Positions 9,061 through 18,106 of a stretch of DNA of 64,000 nucleotides are shown here, piece by piece. The notes beneath the pieces were generated by a model. The model ran no database searches. It saw only the letters and a program-made list of their open reading frames with translations, and was not told the DNA's origin. Both the position numbers and the translations under genes were made by a program. The DNA comes from an uncultured Acetatifactor sp. (lineage in GTDB: Bacteria > Bacillota > Clostridia > Lachnospirales > Lachnospiraceae): contig CAJUJU010000013.1 of NCBI GenBank assembly GCA_910586835.1, forward strand, positions 1-64,000. The letters are read 5' to 3'. Within the stretch, counting starts at the first letter, position 1, and the number at the start of each line of letters is the position of its first letter.

Positions 9061-10620
9061 TTATTCAATGAAATAAACCGTGCTCATATCCTGCACATAG
9101 ACAGGATAAAACACATAGCCTGCCAGCTTGGGATTTACCGCGATGGTGATGGGCGGCACCTGGATAAACGCACTGCCCGCCTCATCATTCAGTATCTGCT
9201 GCAGCTGCTTATAATATCCCGCCTTTTCCTCCGGATCCATGGCCGCCGCGGCTTTCTGGTAGGTCTCGTCATACGCTGCGCTGGCAAAATTGATAAAGTT
9301 CTTCTTGGACTCCGTCTGGAACCGGTTCATCAGGTAACCCGGCGTCATATCGCTGGTGATGGCGCAGATGGTTGACTGATACTTACGGTCGGTATAGCAG
9401 TCCTGCAGCCAGGTATTCCAGTCCACCGGATTGATGACGGCGTTGATTCCCGCCTCCTTCAGCTGCTCCACTACCACCTCCGCCGTCTGCATATGGTACT
9501 CATAGTTGGAGGGAACCGTAATCTCCAGATCAAATCCGTCGGGACAGCCCGCAGCCGCCATCAGCTCCTTCGCCTTCTCAACATTGGCTCCGCTGCCGTA
9601 GGTCTCGTTCAGATCCACATAGTAGGTCTGCAGCGTGGGCAGCATGGCCGAGCTGATCAGCGTGGCATTTCCGCCCGCCAGGAACTGATTCACCAGATCC
9701 TTATCCAGGGCATAGCAGATCGCCTGCCTGATGCGCACATCGCTCAGAACCGGATCCGCATTGTTCAGGAAGAGCGCCTGCACATTCACAGAGGGCGCGG
9801 ACAGAATCTGAAAGCTGTCCTTCAGCTCGCCTGCCTGGCTGTCGGTGAGATAAGGATAAATGTCAATGGTTCCGCCCTGCAGCTCCAGAAGAGCCGTGTC
9901 CGGGCTGTTCACGATCTTGAAATTTACCTCGTCCAGATAGGGAAGCCCCTCCTGCCAGTAGTCCGCATTTTTCTTTACCACAATGCCCACCTGGGGCGTA
10001 TAGGAAACAAAAGAAAACGGCCCCGTTCCAATGGGTGTCCCGCTCTCTTCCTCCCCGCTTCCCGCAGGAATGATCGCTGCCACAAAGCTGTAAATCAACT
10101 CTGTGTTGGCACTGCCCACTGTGACCTGAACCGTTTTTTCGTCGATAATTTCTACACCGGTAAGTACACTCAATGAAGAGATCAGCGGCGTTCCGTCCAG
10201 AAGCCCGGAAGCCCTCTCCAGAGAGTACTTCACGTCCTCGGCCGTCACCGTATTTCCGTTATGGAATTTCACGCCCTCCCTCAAGGTGAAGGTGTAAATC
10301 AAACCATCCTCGGAAACGGTGTAATCGCTGGCAATCGCCTTCATCAAATCGCCGTTTTTGTCAGGCTTTACCAAGCCCTCGAAAATGTTGAATAATATTT
10401 CCCTGGTTCCTGCCGCAGTTGCTTTGTGTGGGTCAAGACTGTCAATATCCTGTTGTATTCCTACAACGACGGAGCCCCCGTAAACAGGCTCCTTTGAGGA
10501 ATTATCCTCCGAAGACTCTCCTGTGCCGTCCGAGCCGCATCCGCTCAGTACAGCCATTGTCAGAAGTGCCGTCAAAAGTAAACCGGAAAGTTTCCTTTTC
10601 CTGAAAAAAGATTTTTTCAT
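9061..10620 (-). CDS. Extracellular solute-binding protein family 5 (peptide-binding lipoprotein)
   Basis: A 519-residue lipoprotein that should capture peptides, or possibly oligosaccharides or nickel complexes, outside the membrane. The ATG at 10620 gives a signal peptide MKKSFFRKRKLSGLLLTALL and a lipobox LSGC, after which the mature protein starts with an acidic Ser/Asn-rich tether. The family signature LYTFTLREGVKFHNG-like region and RQAICYALDKDLV are present. GAGGAG lies upstream of the ATG; the earlier TTG start is unlikely. It is the first gene of the importer operon and has a recognisable promoter at 10676-10703. The exact substrate is not readable from sequence. Confidence 0.93.
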   Translation of the reverse strand: MKKSFFRKRKLSGLLLTALLTMAVLSGCGSDGTGESSEDNSSKEPVYGGSVVVGIQQDIDSLDPHKATAAGTREILFNIFEGLVKPDKNGDLMKAIASDYTVSEDGLIYTFTLREGVKFHNGNTVTAEDVKYSLERASGLLDGTPLISSLSVLTGVEIIDEKTVQVTVGSANTELIYSFVAAIIPAGSGEEESGTPIGTGPFSFVSYTPQVGIVVKKNADYWQEGLPYLDEVNFKIVNSPDTALLELQGGTIDIYPYLTDSQAGELKDSFQILSAPSVNVQALFLNNADPVLSDVRIRQAICYALDKDLVNQFLAGGNATLISSAMLPTLQTYYVDLNETYGSGANVEKAKELMAAAGCPDGFDLEITVPSNYEYHMQTAEVVVEQLKEAGINAVINPVDWNTWLQDCYTDRKYQSTICAITSDMTPGYLMNRFQTESKKNFINFASAAYDETYQKAAAAMDPEEKAGYYKQLQQILNDEAGSAFIQVPPITIAVNPKLAGYVFYPVYVQDMSTVYFIE

Positions 10621-10675
10621 CCTGCTCTTCTCCTCTTCGAACAAATAAACCTCTCACTATTCGATTGTCACACTC

Positions 10676-10703
10676 ATTTTACCACAGAACGACGGGTTTG
10701 CAA
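10676..10703 (-). promoter_or_regulatory. Sigma-A-type promoter of the peptide ABC operon
   Basis: On the minus strand TTGCAA (10698-10703) and TAAAAT (10676-10681) are separated by 16 bp. This sits about 55 bp upstream of the binding-protein ATG and faces it. Confidence 0.55.
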
Positions 10704-10756
10704 GTATTTTCTCAAATACATTCATTCTTCCAAAAGCAGCCCGGACAGAACGCATC

Positions 10757-10786
10757 TTGAGTTTCGGCGGGAGGATATGCTATACT
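10757..10786 (+). promoter_or_regulatory. Promoter of the ankyrin-repeat gene
   Basis: TTGAGT (10757-10762) and TATACT (10781-10786) are separated by 18 bp, about 44 bp upstream of the ATG at 10830. Only one gene follows, so it is likely monocistronic. Confidence 0.55.
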
Positions 10787-10829
10787 TGAAACCATCAAAT
10801 CAAAATGCCTGTATCAAGAAGGAGAACCC

Positions 10830-11636
10830 ATGAAAAAACTGTTTACCGCCATACGTCAGGGCAACCTGGACGAAGTGACCCGAATTCTGGATAAGAACCC
10901 TGACCTGATCTCCTGCCTGGCCAAAGCTCCGCCAAAAAAGGACGACGGCCAGTCGCCGCTGATGGTGGCCATCAAGAGCGACAACCTGGAGGTGGCACAC
11001 CTGCTGTTAGATCGGGGGGCTGACGTAAACTTCCGGGATGCGCCCACCCAGCCCCACAATGAGTCTGCTCCCATCTGGTATAACGCCGTTGGGCAGTGTT
11101 TTATGCGGGCGGGAAACATCGTATCCGACCAAAGCAAGGAGAGAAGCAAAGGGTATTTTCTGCTGCTGCGCCGTTTGCTGGATATGGGGATGGATCCCAA
11201 TCAGAAGTTTACCTCTGACTTCCTGTCCTTTAACGCCTGGCAGGCAGCCCTGAAGGAATATGACCAATTTGCTCGCGGTACCCTTCCCAGCTACTATGTG
11301 GAGGAAACCAAGGCCGGCAATCGACAGCTTCGGGAGATGCTTCAGGCCGTATTGAATGAGTTGCTGAAGCATGGGGTGGACATCCATGAATATGAATTGC
11401 CGGAAACATGCATCCCCACCACATCCATCCTCCTGCGGAACCTGGAAGAGGGCCGGGAGCTGTTTGAGGATTTTTACGGCCTGGATCCGGATTCAGACGC
11501 ATTCAAGCCCCACACAGTGAAATACCGGGGCAAGGAGCAAGTCGTCCAGCCCTCTCTCACTGTAGCGGACTACCTGCAGCAGTACGAGAACAAATGGCGT
11601 GAGCTGGAGCCGGTTCTGCGGGCCTATTATTCATAA
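10830..11636 (+). CDS. Ankyrin-repeat protein
   Basis: A 268-residue cytoplasmic protein. The first ~75 residues contain ankyrin helices, starting with KKLFTAIRQGNLDEVTRILD and then SPLMVAIKSDNLEVAHLLLDRGADVNFRD, the classic repeat ending. The rest is helical with weaker repeat character and no catalytic motif that I recognise. The start has AAGGAG six bases upstream. Ankyrin repeats serve protein binding; the partner is unknown. It stands alone on the plus strand and converges on folD. Confidence 0.8.
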   Translation: MKKLFTAIRQGNLDEVTRILDKNPDLISCLAKAPPKKDDGQSPLMVAIKSDNLEVAHLLLDRGADVNFRDAPTQPHNESAPIWYNAVGQCFMRAGNIVSDQSKERSKGYFLLLRRLLDMGMDPNQKFTSDFLSFNAWQAALKEYDQFARGTLPSYYVEETKAGNRQLREMLQAVLNELLKHGVDIHEYELPETCIPTTSILLRNLEEGRELFEDFYGLDPDSDAFKPHTVKYRGKEQVVQPSLTVADYLQQYENKWRELEPVLRAYYS

Positions 11637-11718
11637 CGGCTTTCATTCCGGCCTGAAGGCAGACAAGCCTGTTTGCCCGCCTGATACTCCCGCGCCTGCA
11701 GACAGAACGAAGCGCCGT

Positions 11719-12558
11719 TCACGAAAGAACGCCGTTCACACAATTGCTCATCAGCATGGCGATGGTCATGGGGCCCACGCCGCCGGGAACGGGGGTGATG
11801 GCGCTGCAGTGCGGAGCCACCCGCTCAAAATCCACGTCCCCGCAGAGCTTGTTGTCCGCGTTTCGGTGAATGCCCACGTCGATGACCACCGCCCCCTCCT
11901 TCACAAAGCTCTCGTCGATAAACTTCGGTCTGCCGATGGCCGCCACCAGAATGTCCGCCCGCCGCGCAATTTCCTTCAGATTTTTCGTGCGGGAATGACA
12001 GACCGTGACCGTGCCGTTCTCCTGAAGAAGCAGCATGGCCATGGGTTTCCCCACAATATTGCTCCTTCCCAGCACCACACATTCCTTGCCTTCGATTGTA
12101 ATGCCGGAACGCTTCAAAAGCTGGATTACTCCGGCCGGCGTACAGGACACATAGCCCGGCCGACCGATGCTTAAATTCCCCACATTCACGGGATGGAAGC
12201 CGTCCACATCCTTTCCGGGATCGATGGCCAGCAGTATTTTTTCCTCGTCGATATGTCCCGGAACCGGAAGCTGCACCAGAATGCCGTTCACATCCCTTCG
12301 TGCGTTCAGCTCCCCAATCAGCTCCAAAAGCTCCTCCTGCGTGGTCTCCTCCGGCTGCTCATAGGAGAGAGAGTCGATGCCGATGTACTCACAGGCCTTT
12401 TTCTTGTTGTTCACATAGACGGTGGACGCCGGATCGCTGCCCACCTGAATCACGGCAAGACGCCTGCTCTCCCCAGCTGCCTTCAGCCGGGTCATTCGTT
12501 CCTTTAATTCATCCTTAATCTCCTGTGCAATTTTCTTTCCGTCAATCAACTGAGCCAT
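11719..12558 (-). CDS. folD: FolD, methylenetetrahydrofolate dehydrogenase/cyclohydrolase
   Basis: A 279-residue bifunctional enzyme that converts 5,10-methylene-THF to 10-formyl-THF through the methenyl form, using NADP(H). Family motifs are intact: STVYVNNKKKACEYIG (Tyr and Lys of the active site), QLPVPGHIDEEKIL, the dinucleotide-binding GRSNIVGKPMA, and the C-terminal PGGVGPMTIAML. Length and domain order are normal. It starts at ATG 12558 with AAAGGCGG upstream. It follows tcdA by 73 bp on the same strand and may be co-transcribed with it. Confidence 0.97.
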   Translation of the reverse strand: MAQLIDGKKIAQEIKDELKERMTRLKAAGESRRLAVIQVGSDPASTVYVNNKKKACEYIGIDSLSYEQPEETTQEELLELIGELNARRDVNGILVQLPVPGHIDEEKILLAIDPGKDVDGFHPVNVGNLSIGRPGYVSCTPAGVIQLLKRSGITIEGKECVVLGRSNIVGKPMAMLLLQENGTVTVCHSRTKNLKEIARRADILVAAIGRPKFIDESFVKEGAVVIDVGIHRNADNKLCGDVDFERVAPHCSAITPVPGGVGPMTIAMLMSNCVNGVLS

Positions 12559-12631
12559 TTTCCGAATCCGCCTTTCTGTCCTGTCATAGGTTCATTTTAT
12601 CCAAGCAACCTCTTCCCATACCTGCATCCTG

Positions 12632-13519
12632 TCATCCATCCGGAGCTTCTCTCCCGGAAGCGCACAGATCCTTTATCACCTCTCCGGCAATGATCAGCCC
12701 TGCCACGGAGGGCACAAAGGCGATACTGCCGGGCGCTCTGCGCCTTCCGCCGACAGGCGCCTCCGAATCGCGGCTGTCCGCCGTTCCCATGCAGCTCTCC
12801 AGGACATATGCCGACTCCGGCTTACGCTGTCCTGCCGCTTCCGCGCACACCGTCTGAACATACGCCGACTCCGGCTTACTCCTGCCTGCCGCTTCCGCGC
12901 ACAATGCCGAGTCGTTCTCCATCACTGGGGCTACGGGCGACTCCTCGGAATACACCACCTTCAGGGACCGGATCCCCCGCTTCTTCAACTCCCTGCGCAT
13001 CACCTTCGCCAGCGGGCACACCTTCGTCTCATAGATATCCGCCACCCGAAACGCCGCGGGATCCAGCTTGTTCCCGGCTCCCATGGAACTGATCAGAGGC
13101 GTTCCCGCCTCAGCAGCCTGCTCTGCCAGCATCAGCTTTCCCGTCACCGTGTCGATGGCGTCCACCACATAGTCATACATCGAAAAATCAAACCCCGCCG
13201 CCGTCTCCGGCAGATAAAAGGTTTTGTGGACGGTGACCCGGCAGTCCGGATTGATCTCCAGGATCCTTTCTCTGGCAGCCTCCACCTTCGGTCTTCCCAG
13301 CGCGCTCACTGTCGCGATGATCTGCCGGTTCAGATTGCTGGGAACCACGATATCATCGTCGATCAGATCCAGCGCGCCCACGCCGCTGCGCGCCAGCGCC
13401 TCCACCACATGGCCCCCCACGCCGCCGATGCCAAACACCGCCACCCGGGCCCGCTCCAGCCGTATCATGTTTTTACTGCCCAGCAAAAGTTCCGTTCTGG
13501 ATAACCACTCCTGTGCCAT
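12632..13519 (-). CDS. tcdA: tRNA threonylcarbamoyladenosine dehydratase (TcdA/CsdL), with a linker insertion
   Basis: A 295-residue E1-like enzyme of the ThiF/MoeB superfamily that cyclises t6A to ct6A on tRNAs. The adenylation domain shows FGIGGVGGHVVEAL, LIDDDIVVPSNLNRQ and YDYVVDAIDTVTGK. The expected C-terminus (PGSIAFVPSVAGLIIAGEVIKDL) is also present. Between VVYSEESPV and that C-terminus lies an unexpected stretch of roughly 60-70 residues containing two copies of an 18-residue repeat with CAEAAG and KPESAYV. Family members are usually around 240-270 residues. The fold elements flanking the insert are intact, so function is probably kept. Upstream is capA (48 bp), downstream folD. Confidence 0.88.
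   Translation of the reverse strand: MAQEWLSRTELLLGSKNMIRLERARVAVFGIGGVGGHVVEALARSGVGALDLIDDDIVVPSNLNRQIIATVSALGRPKVEAARERILEINPDCRVTVHKTFYLPETAAGFDFSMYDYVVDAIDTVTGKLMLAEQAAEAGTPLISSMGAGNKLDPAAFRVADIYETKVCPLAKVMRRELKKRGIRSLKVVYSEESPVAPVMENDSALCAEAAGRSKPESAYVQTVCAEAAGQRKPESAYVLESCMGTADSRDSEAPVGGRRRAPGSIAFVPSVAGLIIAGEVIKDLCASGREAPDG
12804..12911 (-). repeat. 54-bp tandem repeat, two copies, inside tcdA
   Basis: Units at 12804-12857 and 12858-12911 share ACATA(T/C)GCCGACTCCGGCTTA and CTGCCGCTTCCGCGCACA. Each encodes 18 residues including CAEAAG and KPESAYV. The repeat is in frame and lies in a loop before the conserved C-terminus. Confidence 0.85.
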
Positions 13520-13567
13520 TCTGCCGCACCTTTCTTTGTCATACCTCGAAAATTCTTCCCTGCCCGC

Positions 13568-14938
13568 CTACGGCCTGCCCTGCTGTGGGCCCCTTGCAGC
13601 CTCTCCGAATACCTGGTCAACCACCTCCAGACAATATTCCAGGGAAAAATCCGCATCCTGACTTACAATCTCGTTGCGCCCAGCCAGTTCCTCGGTGTAC
13701 TCTGCCAGCGGATACACCGTCACGCCGCCGAAGCCCTTCTCCACATGACACACCAGCGGTTCCACAGACCAGTCCGAGAAGACTACCTCCCCGTCCTCCT
13801 CCCTGGTCAGCGTCACCCGGGCCATACCGCCCACCATCCGGTTCGCAACACCGTCCACCGTCCCGGAAGTCCAGTTCACAAAGTTGCCCAGAGAATAATA
13901 CACCAGCGTATCCTCCACCCATTCCACCGGCTCCGGCACATGGGGATGTGTCCCGATCACAAGATCCGCCCCATTCTCGGAAAAGAACCTGGCCCATCGC
14001 TCCTGAGCCTTCGTCTGGGTCAGGGTGTACTCCGTGCCCCAGTGGGGACAGACTATGGTAAAATCCGCCAGCTCCTCCGCCGCCCGGATATCCTCCGCCA
14101 CCCGCTGCTCCTCCAGCAGCTCCACCGCATAGGGCATATCCTCCGGCAGGGCAATTCCGTTGGTTCCGTAGGTATAATTGAGAATGGCTATACGGATTCC
14201 ATCCTGCTCCACAACACAGATCTCCTGGCTTTTCTCACTGCTTTCATGGATTCCCACCACCGTTTCCTCCGGATAGTTTTCCTCCCAGAAGGCAAGACAA
14301 TTCAGGAGTCCCTTCCTGCCCTTATCCAGCGCGTGATTGGTGGCATGGAGAATCACATCAAAACCGGCGTCCACCAGGGCATCCCCCAGCTCATAGGGCG
14401 CATTGAAGGCGGGATACCCGCTGACTCCCAGCTCCTCCCCGCCGATGATGACCTCCTGGTTTACCAGCGCGATGTCCGCCTGCCCGATCTCCTCCTTCAT
14501 CTGCGCAAAGACCGCGGTAAAATCATACCCGCCGTCCTCCGTCCTGCCGCTCTCCGCCACCCGCGTGTGAAGCAGAATATCTCCCACCATGACCAGCGTG
14601 ACCTCCTGCGGGACATCCTCCTCCGGGTCTGCGGATGCAGCCGGGGCTGCCGGGTCTGATGCCGTGCCCTCTGCCTCCGCCGGATCCCCGGCTCCTGTCT
14701 GCCCGTCCTGCCCCTCAGCTTTCCGCTCTTCTTCCCAACAGTTTTCCCCTGCCCCGGAAACCTCCGCCCCGGCTCCGGCTTCCCTGCTCTCCGGTTCGGC
14801 TTCCGATGCATCCCATGCATTTTCCCGGGACGAAGCCCCGTCCTCAAGCCGGGGCGCTTCCTCGCCACAGCCGCAAAGCAGAAACAGCCACAGCGCTGCA
14901 GCCCCCATACAGATTTTTCCAGTTTTCCTTCTTTTCAC
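13568..14938 (-). CDS. CapA-family (PGA_cap) lipoprotein, metallophosphatase fold
   Basis: A 456-residue exported protein related to CapA/PgsA of poly-gamma-glutamate synthesis. The start is GTG at 14938 (GGAGGGG eight bases upstream), giving a signal sequence ending in the lipobox LLCGC. A Glu/Ala/Ser-rich linker of about 110 residues follows. The PGA_cap domain has VMVGDILLHTRV, ALVNQEVIIGGEE, LHATNHALDKG and VCPHWGTEY, then GTHPHVPEPVEW, i.e. the conserved Asp/Asn/His metal-site motifs. No capBC genes are nearby, so poly-glutamate synthesis is not supported; a cell-surface phosphodiesterase-like role is an inference. It lies 40 bp after the GGDEF/EAL gene. Confidence 0.88.
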   Translation of the reverse strand: MKRRKTGKICMGAAALWLFLLCGCGEEAPRLEDGASSRENAWDASEAEPESREAGAGAEVSGAGENCWEEERKAEGQDGQTGAGDPAEAEGTASDPAAPAASADPEEDVPQEVTLVMVGDILLHTRVAESGRTEDGGYDFTAVFAQMKEEIGQADIALVNQEVIIGGEELGVSGYPAFNAPYELGDALVDAGFDVILHATNHALDKGRKGLLNCLAFWEENYPEETVVGIHESSEKSQEICVVEQDGIRIAILNYTYGTNGIALPEDMPYAVELLEEQRVAEDIRAAEELADFTIVCPHWGTEYTLTQTKAQERWARFFSENGADLVIGTHPHVPEPVEWVEDTLVYYSLGNFVNWTSGTVDGVANRMVGGMARVTLTREEDGEVVFSDWSVEPLVCHVEKGFGGVTVYPLAEYTEELAGRNEIVSQDADFSLEYCLEVVDQVFGEAARGPQQGRP

Positions 14939-14978
14939 TCCGGAACCCCTCCGCCTCAAATCCCCTGTTTCAGAAGGC

Positions 14979-17273
14979 TCACGGCCTTCCGCTCAGATAA
15001 ATCTCCTCAAATTTTTCCACCGGAACAGGCTGCGAAAAGTAAAAGCCCTGGAACATCTCGCACCCCATATCCGTCAGCATCTGAATCTGTTCCTTTGTCT
15101 CCACACCCTCCGTGATGACGGAAATTCCCAGCCGCTTTGCCATGTCGATGACACTGGATAATATGACACGGCTTCTCTCTTTATTTTCCGTCTCACGCAG
15201 GAAAAGCACATCGATCTTCAGCACATCCGCCCGAATATCCTTCAGCATATTCAAAGACGAATACCCGCTTCCGAAATCGTCAATCTCAATGCAGAAGCCG
15301 TACTCCTGCAGCCTGCTTAAAACCTCCAGGTGCATCTCCAGATCGGTCATCAGCACCGTCTCCGTGATCTCAATGTTCAGTCTGTCCGGTGATATCCCGT
15401 ATTTCTCCGCCAGCTCGGTAAAGGTTTTGTACAGATCCACATAATAGAAGTCCTTGCCGGAGACATTGACGGAGATGCTCAGCTCTTCCAGCCCCCGTTC
15501 CTTCCAGTCCCGCAGCTTCCGGGCGGCAAGCTCCCAGATATACTCGTCCAGCCGGATAATCAGCCCGGACTTCTCCACCACGGAGATAAAATCGATGGGC
15601 TGGATCAGTCCCTGGGCGGGATGCTTCCACCTGGCAAGCGCTTCCGCCCCCTTCAGCTCTCCGTCCGCTCCCACCAGGGGCTGAAGATACATCTGAAACT
15701 GCCCTTCCTCCAGCGCATGTTCAAATTCGCTGACAACGCTTTTTTCGTGCATCAGCTGCTCCAGCATCCTGCTGTCATAGTATACCACAGCCTTGTTGTA
15801 CTCCCCCTGGGGCGATTCGATGGCCATATTGGCCCTGTCATACATGACCTGGGGGCTCTCGTTGGGATCCTCAATCCTGTACACGCCGATGGAGACCTGT
15901 ATCTTATAGTTGCTGTCATTGATGAGATACTGCAGCTTGCCGGTATTTTTCACCGCCAGTTCCGGATTGAAATTCTCCTTTGACACCAGCATGGCAAATT
16001 TGTCGGCTCCGATCCGGCCCTGAATGCAGTCCTCATAATTGGAAAATTTCAGCAGGGATGCCTGATCCACCAGCACTCTGTCCCCCATCTCCTCACCGAA
16101 CAGATCATTGATCAGCTTGAAATTCCTGATATTGGTACACACCATGTACCGCTCCGTGTCCGGCTTCCTGCGGAGAATCTGCTCTGCCTTCTGGAAAAAA
16201 TATTCCCGATTGTAGAGCCCCGTCAGTCTGTCATGGGTGGCCAGGTACTGCTCCTCCCGAAAACGCCTGATTGCCTCCGTCCTGTCCGTCAGCCTGAAAA
16301 CGTATCCGAAGGCGTCTCCCCTCTCATCCTTCAGCTGCTGATACCCTACATTATAAAAACGCTCCTCCCCTGCGGTGGTATATGTTTCCTCCCACTCCCT
16401 GCTCTCCGCCGGATCTCCGCAATTGTCTTCGCGCCATTTCTTATCATACTGCTCCAGTGCAGCGTAATCCCCACCCTGTTCCACACCGAACAGCTCGCAG
16501 GCTTTTTCGTTGGCGTAAATACATTTTCCCCTGACGTCAAAACACAGAATCCCGTTGCTGAAATCCTCCACAACGCTGATCAGCGTGTCCTCCAACAGCC
16601 CTCTTGGCACGGCATACAGGGAAGAATAGCAGATGGAAACAGCCAACAGCACATACAGCAGCAGGGAAAAATCAACGGGATACTTTGTGGTATGGCAGAA
16701 CGCATTCAGTCCAAGCACTACCACAAAGGGAATCAGTGTGTACAGATACATCTTCCGGTATCTCCTGGACGACTTCACCAGCTTTGCGAGAAGTATGGCC
16801 AGGGCAAGGGAAGCCATCCCATAGCAGAACCCCAGATGATAATAAAAGGGGCGTCCAAAGGACACGCTCCAGTAGGACATGCCTGTCCCCGCGTGTATCC
16901 CCCGCTCCAGGGTAAACATCTTTTCCCCGCCCACGTTGCACAGCAGCACCAGGGTGTCTATGCACACGGCCAGCAGAAAAAGGTTTCTGATAAATTTCGT
17001 ATAGCTCCGGGTATTCGTATAGCGCAGCACAAAGGCCAGCATACAGAGCAGCATCCAGTCTATGCTGGCAAAATAGAGGCCGTCAAAAAACATGGCCGCC
17101 GTCCGGTTTTCCGTGAGCAGAAAAAGCAGATAAGCTGCCATGGCAACACTCCCCGCGGCCAAAAGCCGCAGTATGGCAGCGGAATATTCGCTCTTTTTCC
17201 TTACGGTGACAACGCAGCAGCCGATCACTCCGGCAAGAAACATGGCCAGTACCATGATAAACATTGTTTTCAT
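14979..17273 (-). CDS. Membrane GGDEF/EAL protein, degenerate GGDEF and intact EAL
   Basis: A 764-residue membrane signalling protein. About seven hydrophobic helices occupy residues 1-210 (a 7TM sensor region), followed by a PAS-like domain (NGILCFDVRGKCIYANEKACELFG), a GGDEF domain and an EAL domain. The GGDEF signature reads GADKF (about residue 422), so diguanylate cyclase activity is unlikely. The EAL domain keeps AEALARW (about 543) and DDFGSGYSSL (about 663), so it should hydrolyse cyclic di-GMP, perhaps gated by the GGDEF remnant binding GTP. The ATG at 17273 has GGGGAGG eight bases upstream. It lies between the response regulator (81 bp upstream, with a terminator between) and capA. 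Confidence 0.92.
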   Translation of the reverse strand: MKTMFIMVLAMFLAGVIGCCVVTVRKKSEYSAAILRLLAAGSVAMAAYLLFLLTENRTAAMFFDGLYFASIDWMLLCMLAFVLRYTNTRSYTKFIRNLFLLAVCIDTLVLLCNVGGEKMFTLERGIHAGTGMSYWSVSFGRPFYYHLGFCYGMASLALAILLAKLVKSSRRYRKMYLYTLIPFVVVLGLNAFCHTTKYPVDFSLLLYVLLAVSICYSSLYAVPRGLLEDTLISVVEDFSNGILCFDVRGKCIYANEKACELFGVEQGGDYAALEQYDKKWREDNCGDPAESREWEETYTTAGEERFYNVGYQQLKDERGDAFGYVFRLTDRTEAIRRFREEQYLATHDRLTGLYNREYFFQKAEQILRRKPDTERYMVCTNIRNFKLINDLFGEEMGDRVLVDQASLLKFSNYEDCIQGRIGADKFAMLVSKENFNPELAVKNTGKLQYLINDSNYKIQVSIGVYRIEDPNESPQVMYDRANMAIESPQGEYNKAVVYYDSRMLEQLMHEKSVVSEFEHALEEGQFQMYLQPLVGADGELKGAEALARWKHPAQGLIQPIDFISVVEKSGLIIRLDEYIWELAARKLRDWKERGLEELSISVNVSGKDFYYVDLYKTFTELAEKYGISPDRLNIEITETVLMTDLEMHLEVLSRLQEYGFCIEIDDFGSGYSSLNMLKDIRADVLKIDVLFLRETENKERSRVILSSVIDMAKRLGISVITEGVETKEQIQMLTDMGCEMFQGFYFSQPVPVEKFEEIYLSGRP

Positions 17274-17328
17274 TGTGTAACCTCCCCATAATGTCTTCAT
17301 GATAGCATAAAGCACCTTTTTTTTCCAC

Positions 17329-17360
17329 AAAAAAAGAAGGCAGGATGAAAGCTTTCATCC
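17329..17360 (-). terminator. Rho-independent terminator after the response regulator gene
   Basis: On the minus strand the perfect palindrome GGATGAAAGCTTTCATCC (17343-17360) is followed by TGCC and then TTCTTTTTTTG. It overlaps the stop codon of the regulator gene. Confidence 0.65.
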
Positions 17361-18062
17361 CACCTTGTACCCCTGGCCCCAGACCACCTGCAGGTAGCGG
17401 GGTTCCTGCGGATTCTCTTCAATTTTTTCCCTGATATGGCGGATGTGCACCGCAACCGTGTTATCCGACCCGATGGGAGCCATCTTCCAGATGCGCTCGT
17501 AAATCTGCCGGTTGGAGAGCACCCTGCCGGGCTTCTCCATGAGCAGCCTTAGAATCTTATATTCCGTGGGCGTCAGATCTACCTTGTTTCCCTTTACCAG
17601 CACCAGCTTTGCCCTGTCGTCCATCTCCAGATCCTTTAACCTGACGGAACAGGGACGGTTCTTTTCTGCCGTCAGCCTCCGGTAACAGCGGATCTGTGCC
17701 TGAATGCGCGCCAGGCTTTCCATGGAAGAACAATCGCTGTCCAAAAGATCGTCCGCCCCGGCGTTCAGCGCCAGAATGCGAAGCATTTCCTTTCCCCGGT
17801 CCACTATGGCCATAAGCGGCCTGTTACAGCTTTGCCGCAGCTCCCCGATCAGCTCCAGGGCATCGGCGTCATTCCCCGCCTCCGTCTGGAAATCATACAG
17901 AAGCAGCGCCGTCCCCTCCTGCGCAAAGCATTCCTTCAGCGCCTCCTTCTCATTCAGGCGCAGTACCTGATAGCCGCATCCCCTCAGCATACATTCCAGC
18001 ACCTCGGAAACTCCCTCCGCTCCGTAAATTAAAATGTTTCCCCCTTCTGATTTTCCGTTCAT
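17355..18062 (-). CDS. OmpR-family response regulator with a degenerate receiver domain
   Basis: A 235-residue regulator. The C-terminal winged helix is normal (TPTEYKILRLLMEKPGRVLS ... AVHIRHIREKIEENPQ ... VWGQGYKVG). The receiver domain is not: the acidic pair that follows beta-1 in active receivers is replaced (ILIYGAEG), and the switch Thr and the conserved Lys-Pro after the last strand are absent (DDLLDSDCS). Asp57 (LLLYDF) remains at the phosphorylation position. It may therefore work without phosphorylation. The ATG at 18062 (MNGKSEGG) is preferred because AGGAGG lies nine bases upstream; MEYMNG at 18071 directly abuts that SD. No histidine kinase is adjacent. It lies 44 bp after the ABC permease gene and probably belongs to that operon. 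Confidence 0.88.
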   Translation of the reverse strand: MNGKSEGGNILIYGAEGVSEVLECMLRGCGYQVLRLNEKEALKECFAQEGTALLLYDFQTEAGNDADALELIGELRQSCNRPLMAIVDRGKEMLRILALNAGADDLLDSDCSSMESLARIQAQIRCYRRLTAEKNRPCSVRLKDLEMDDRAKLVLVKGNKVDLTPTEYKILRLLMEKPGRVLSNRQIYERIWKMAPIGSDNTVAVHIRHIREKIEENPQEPRYLQVVWGQGYKVG

Positions 18063-18106
18063 ATACTCCATCCTCCTGCCCTGGTTACTCTGCCGTCCTG
18101 CACGGA

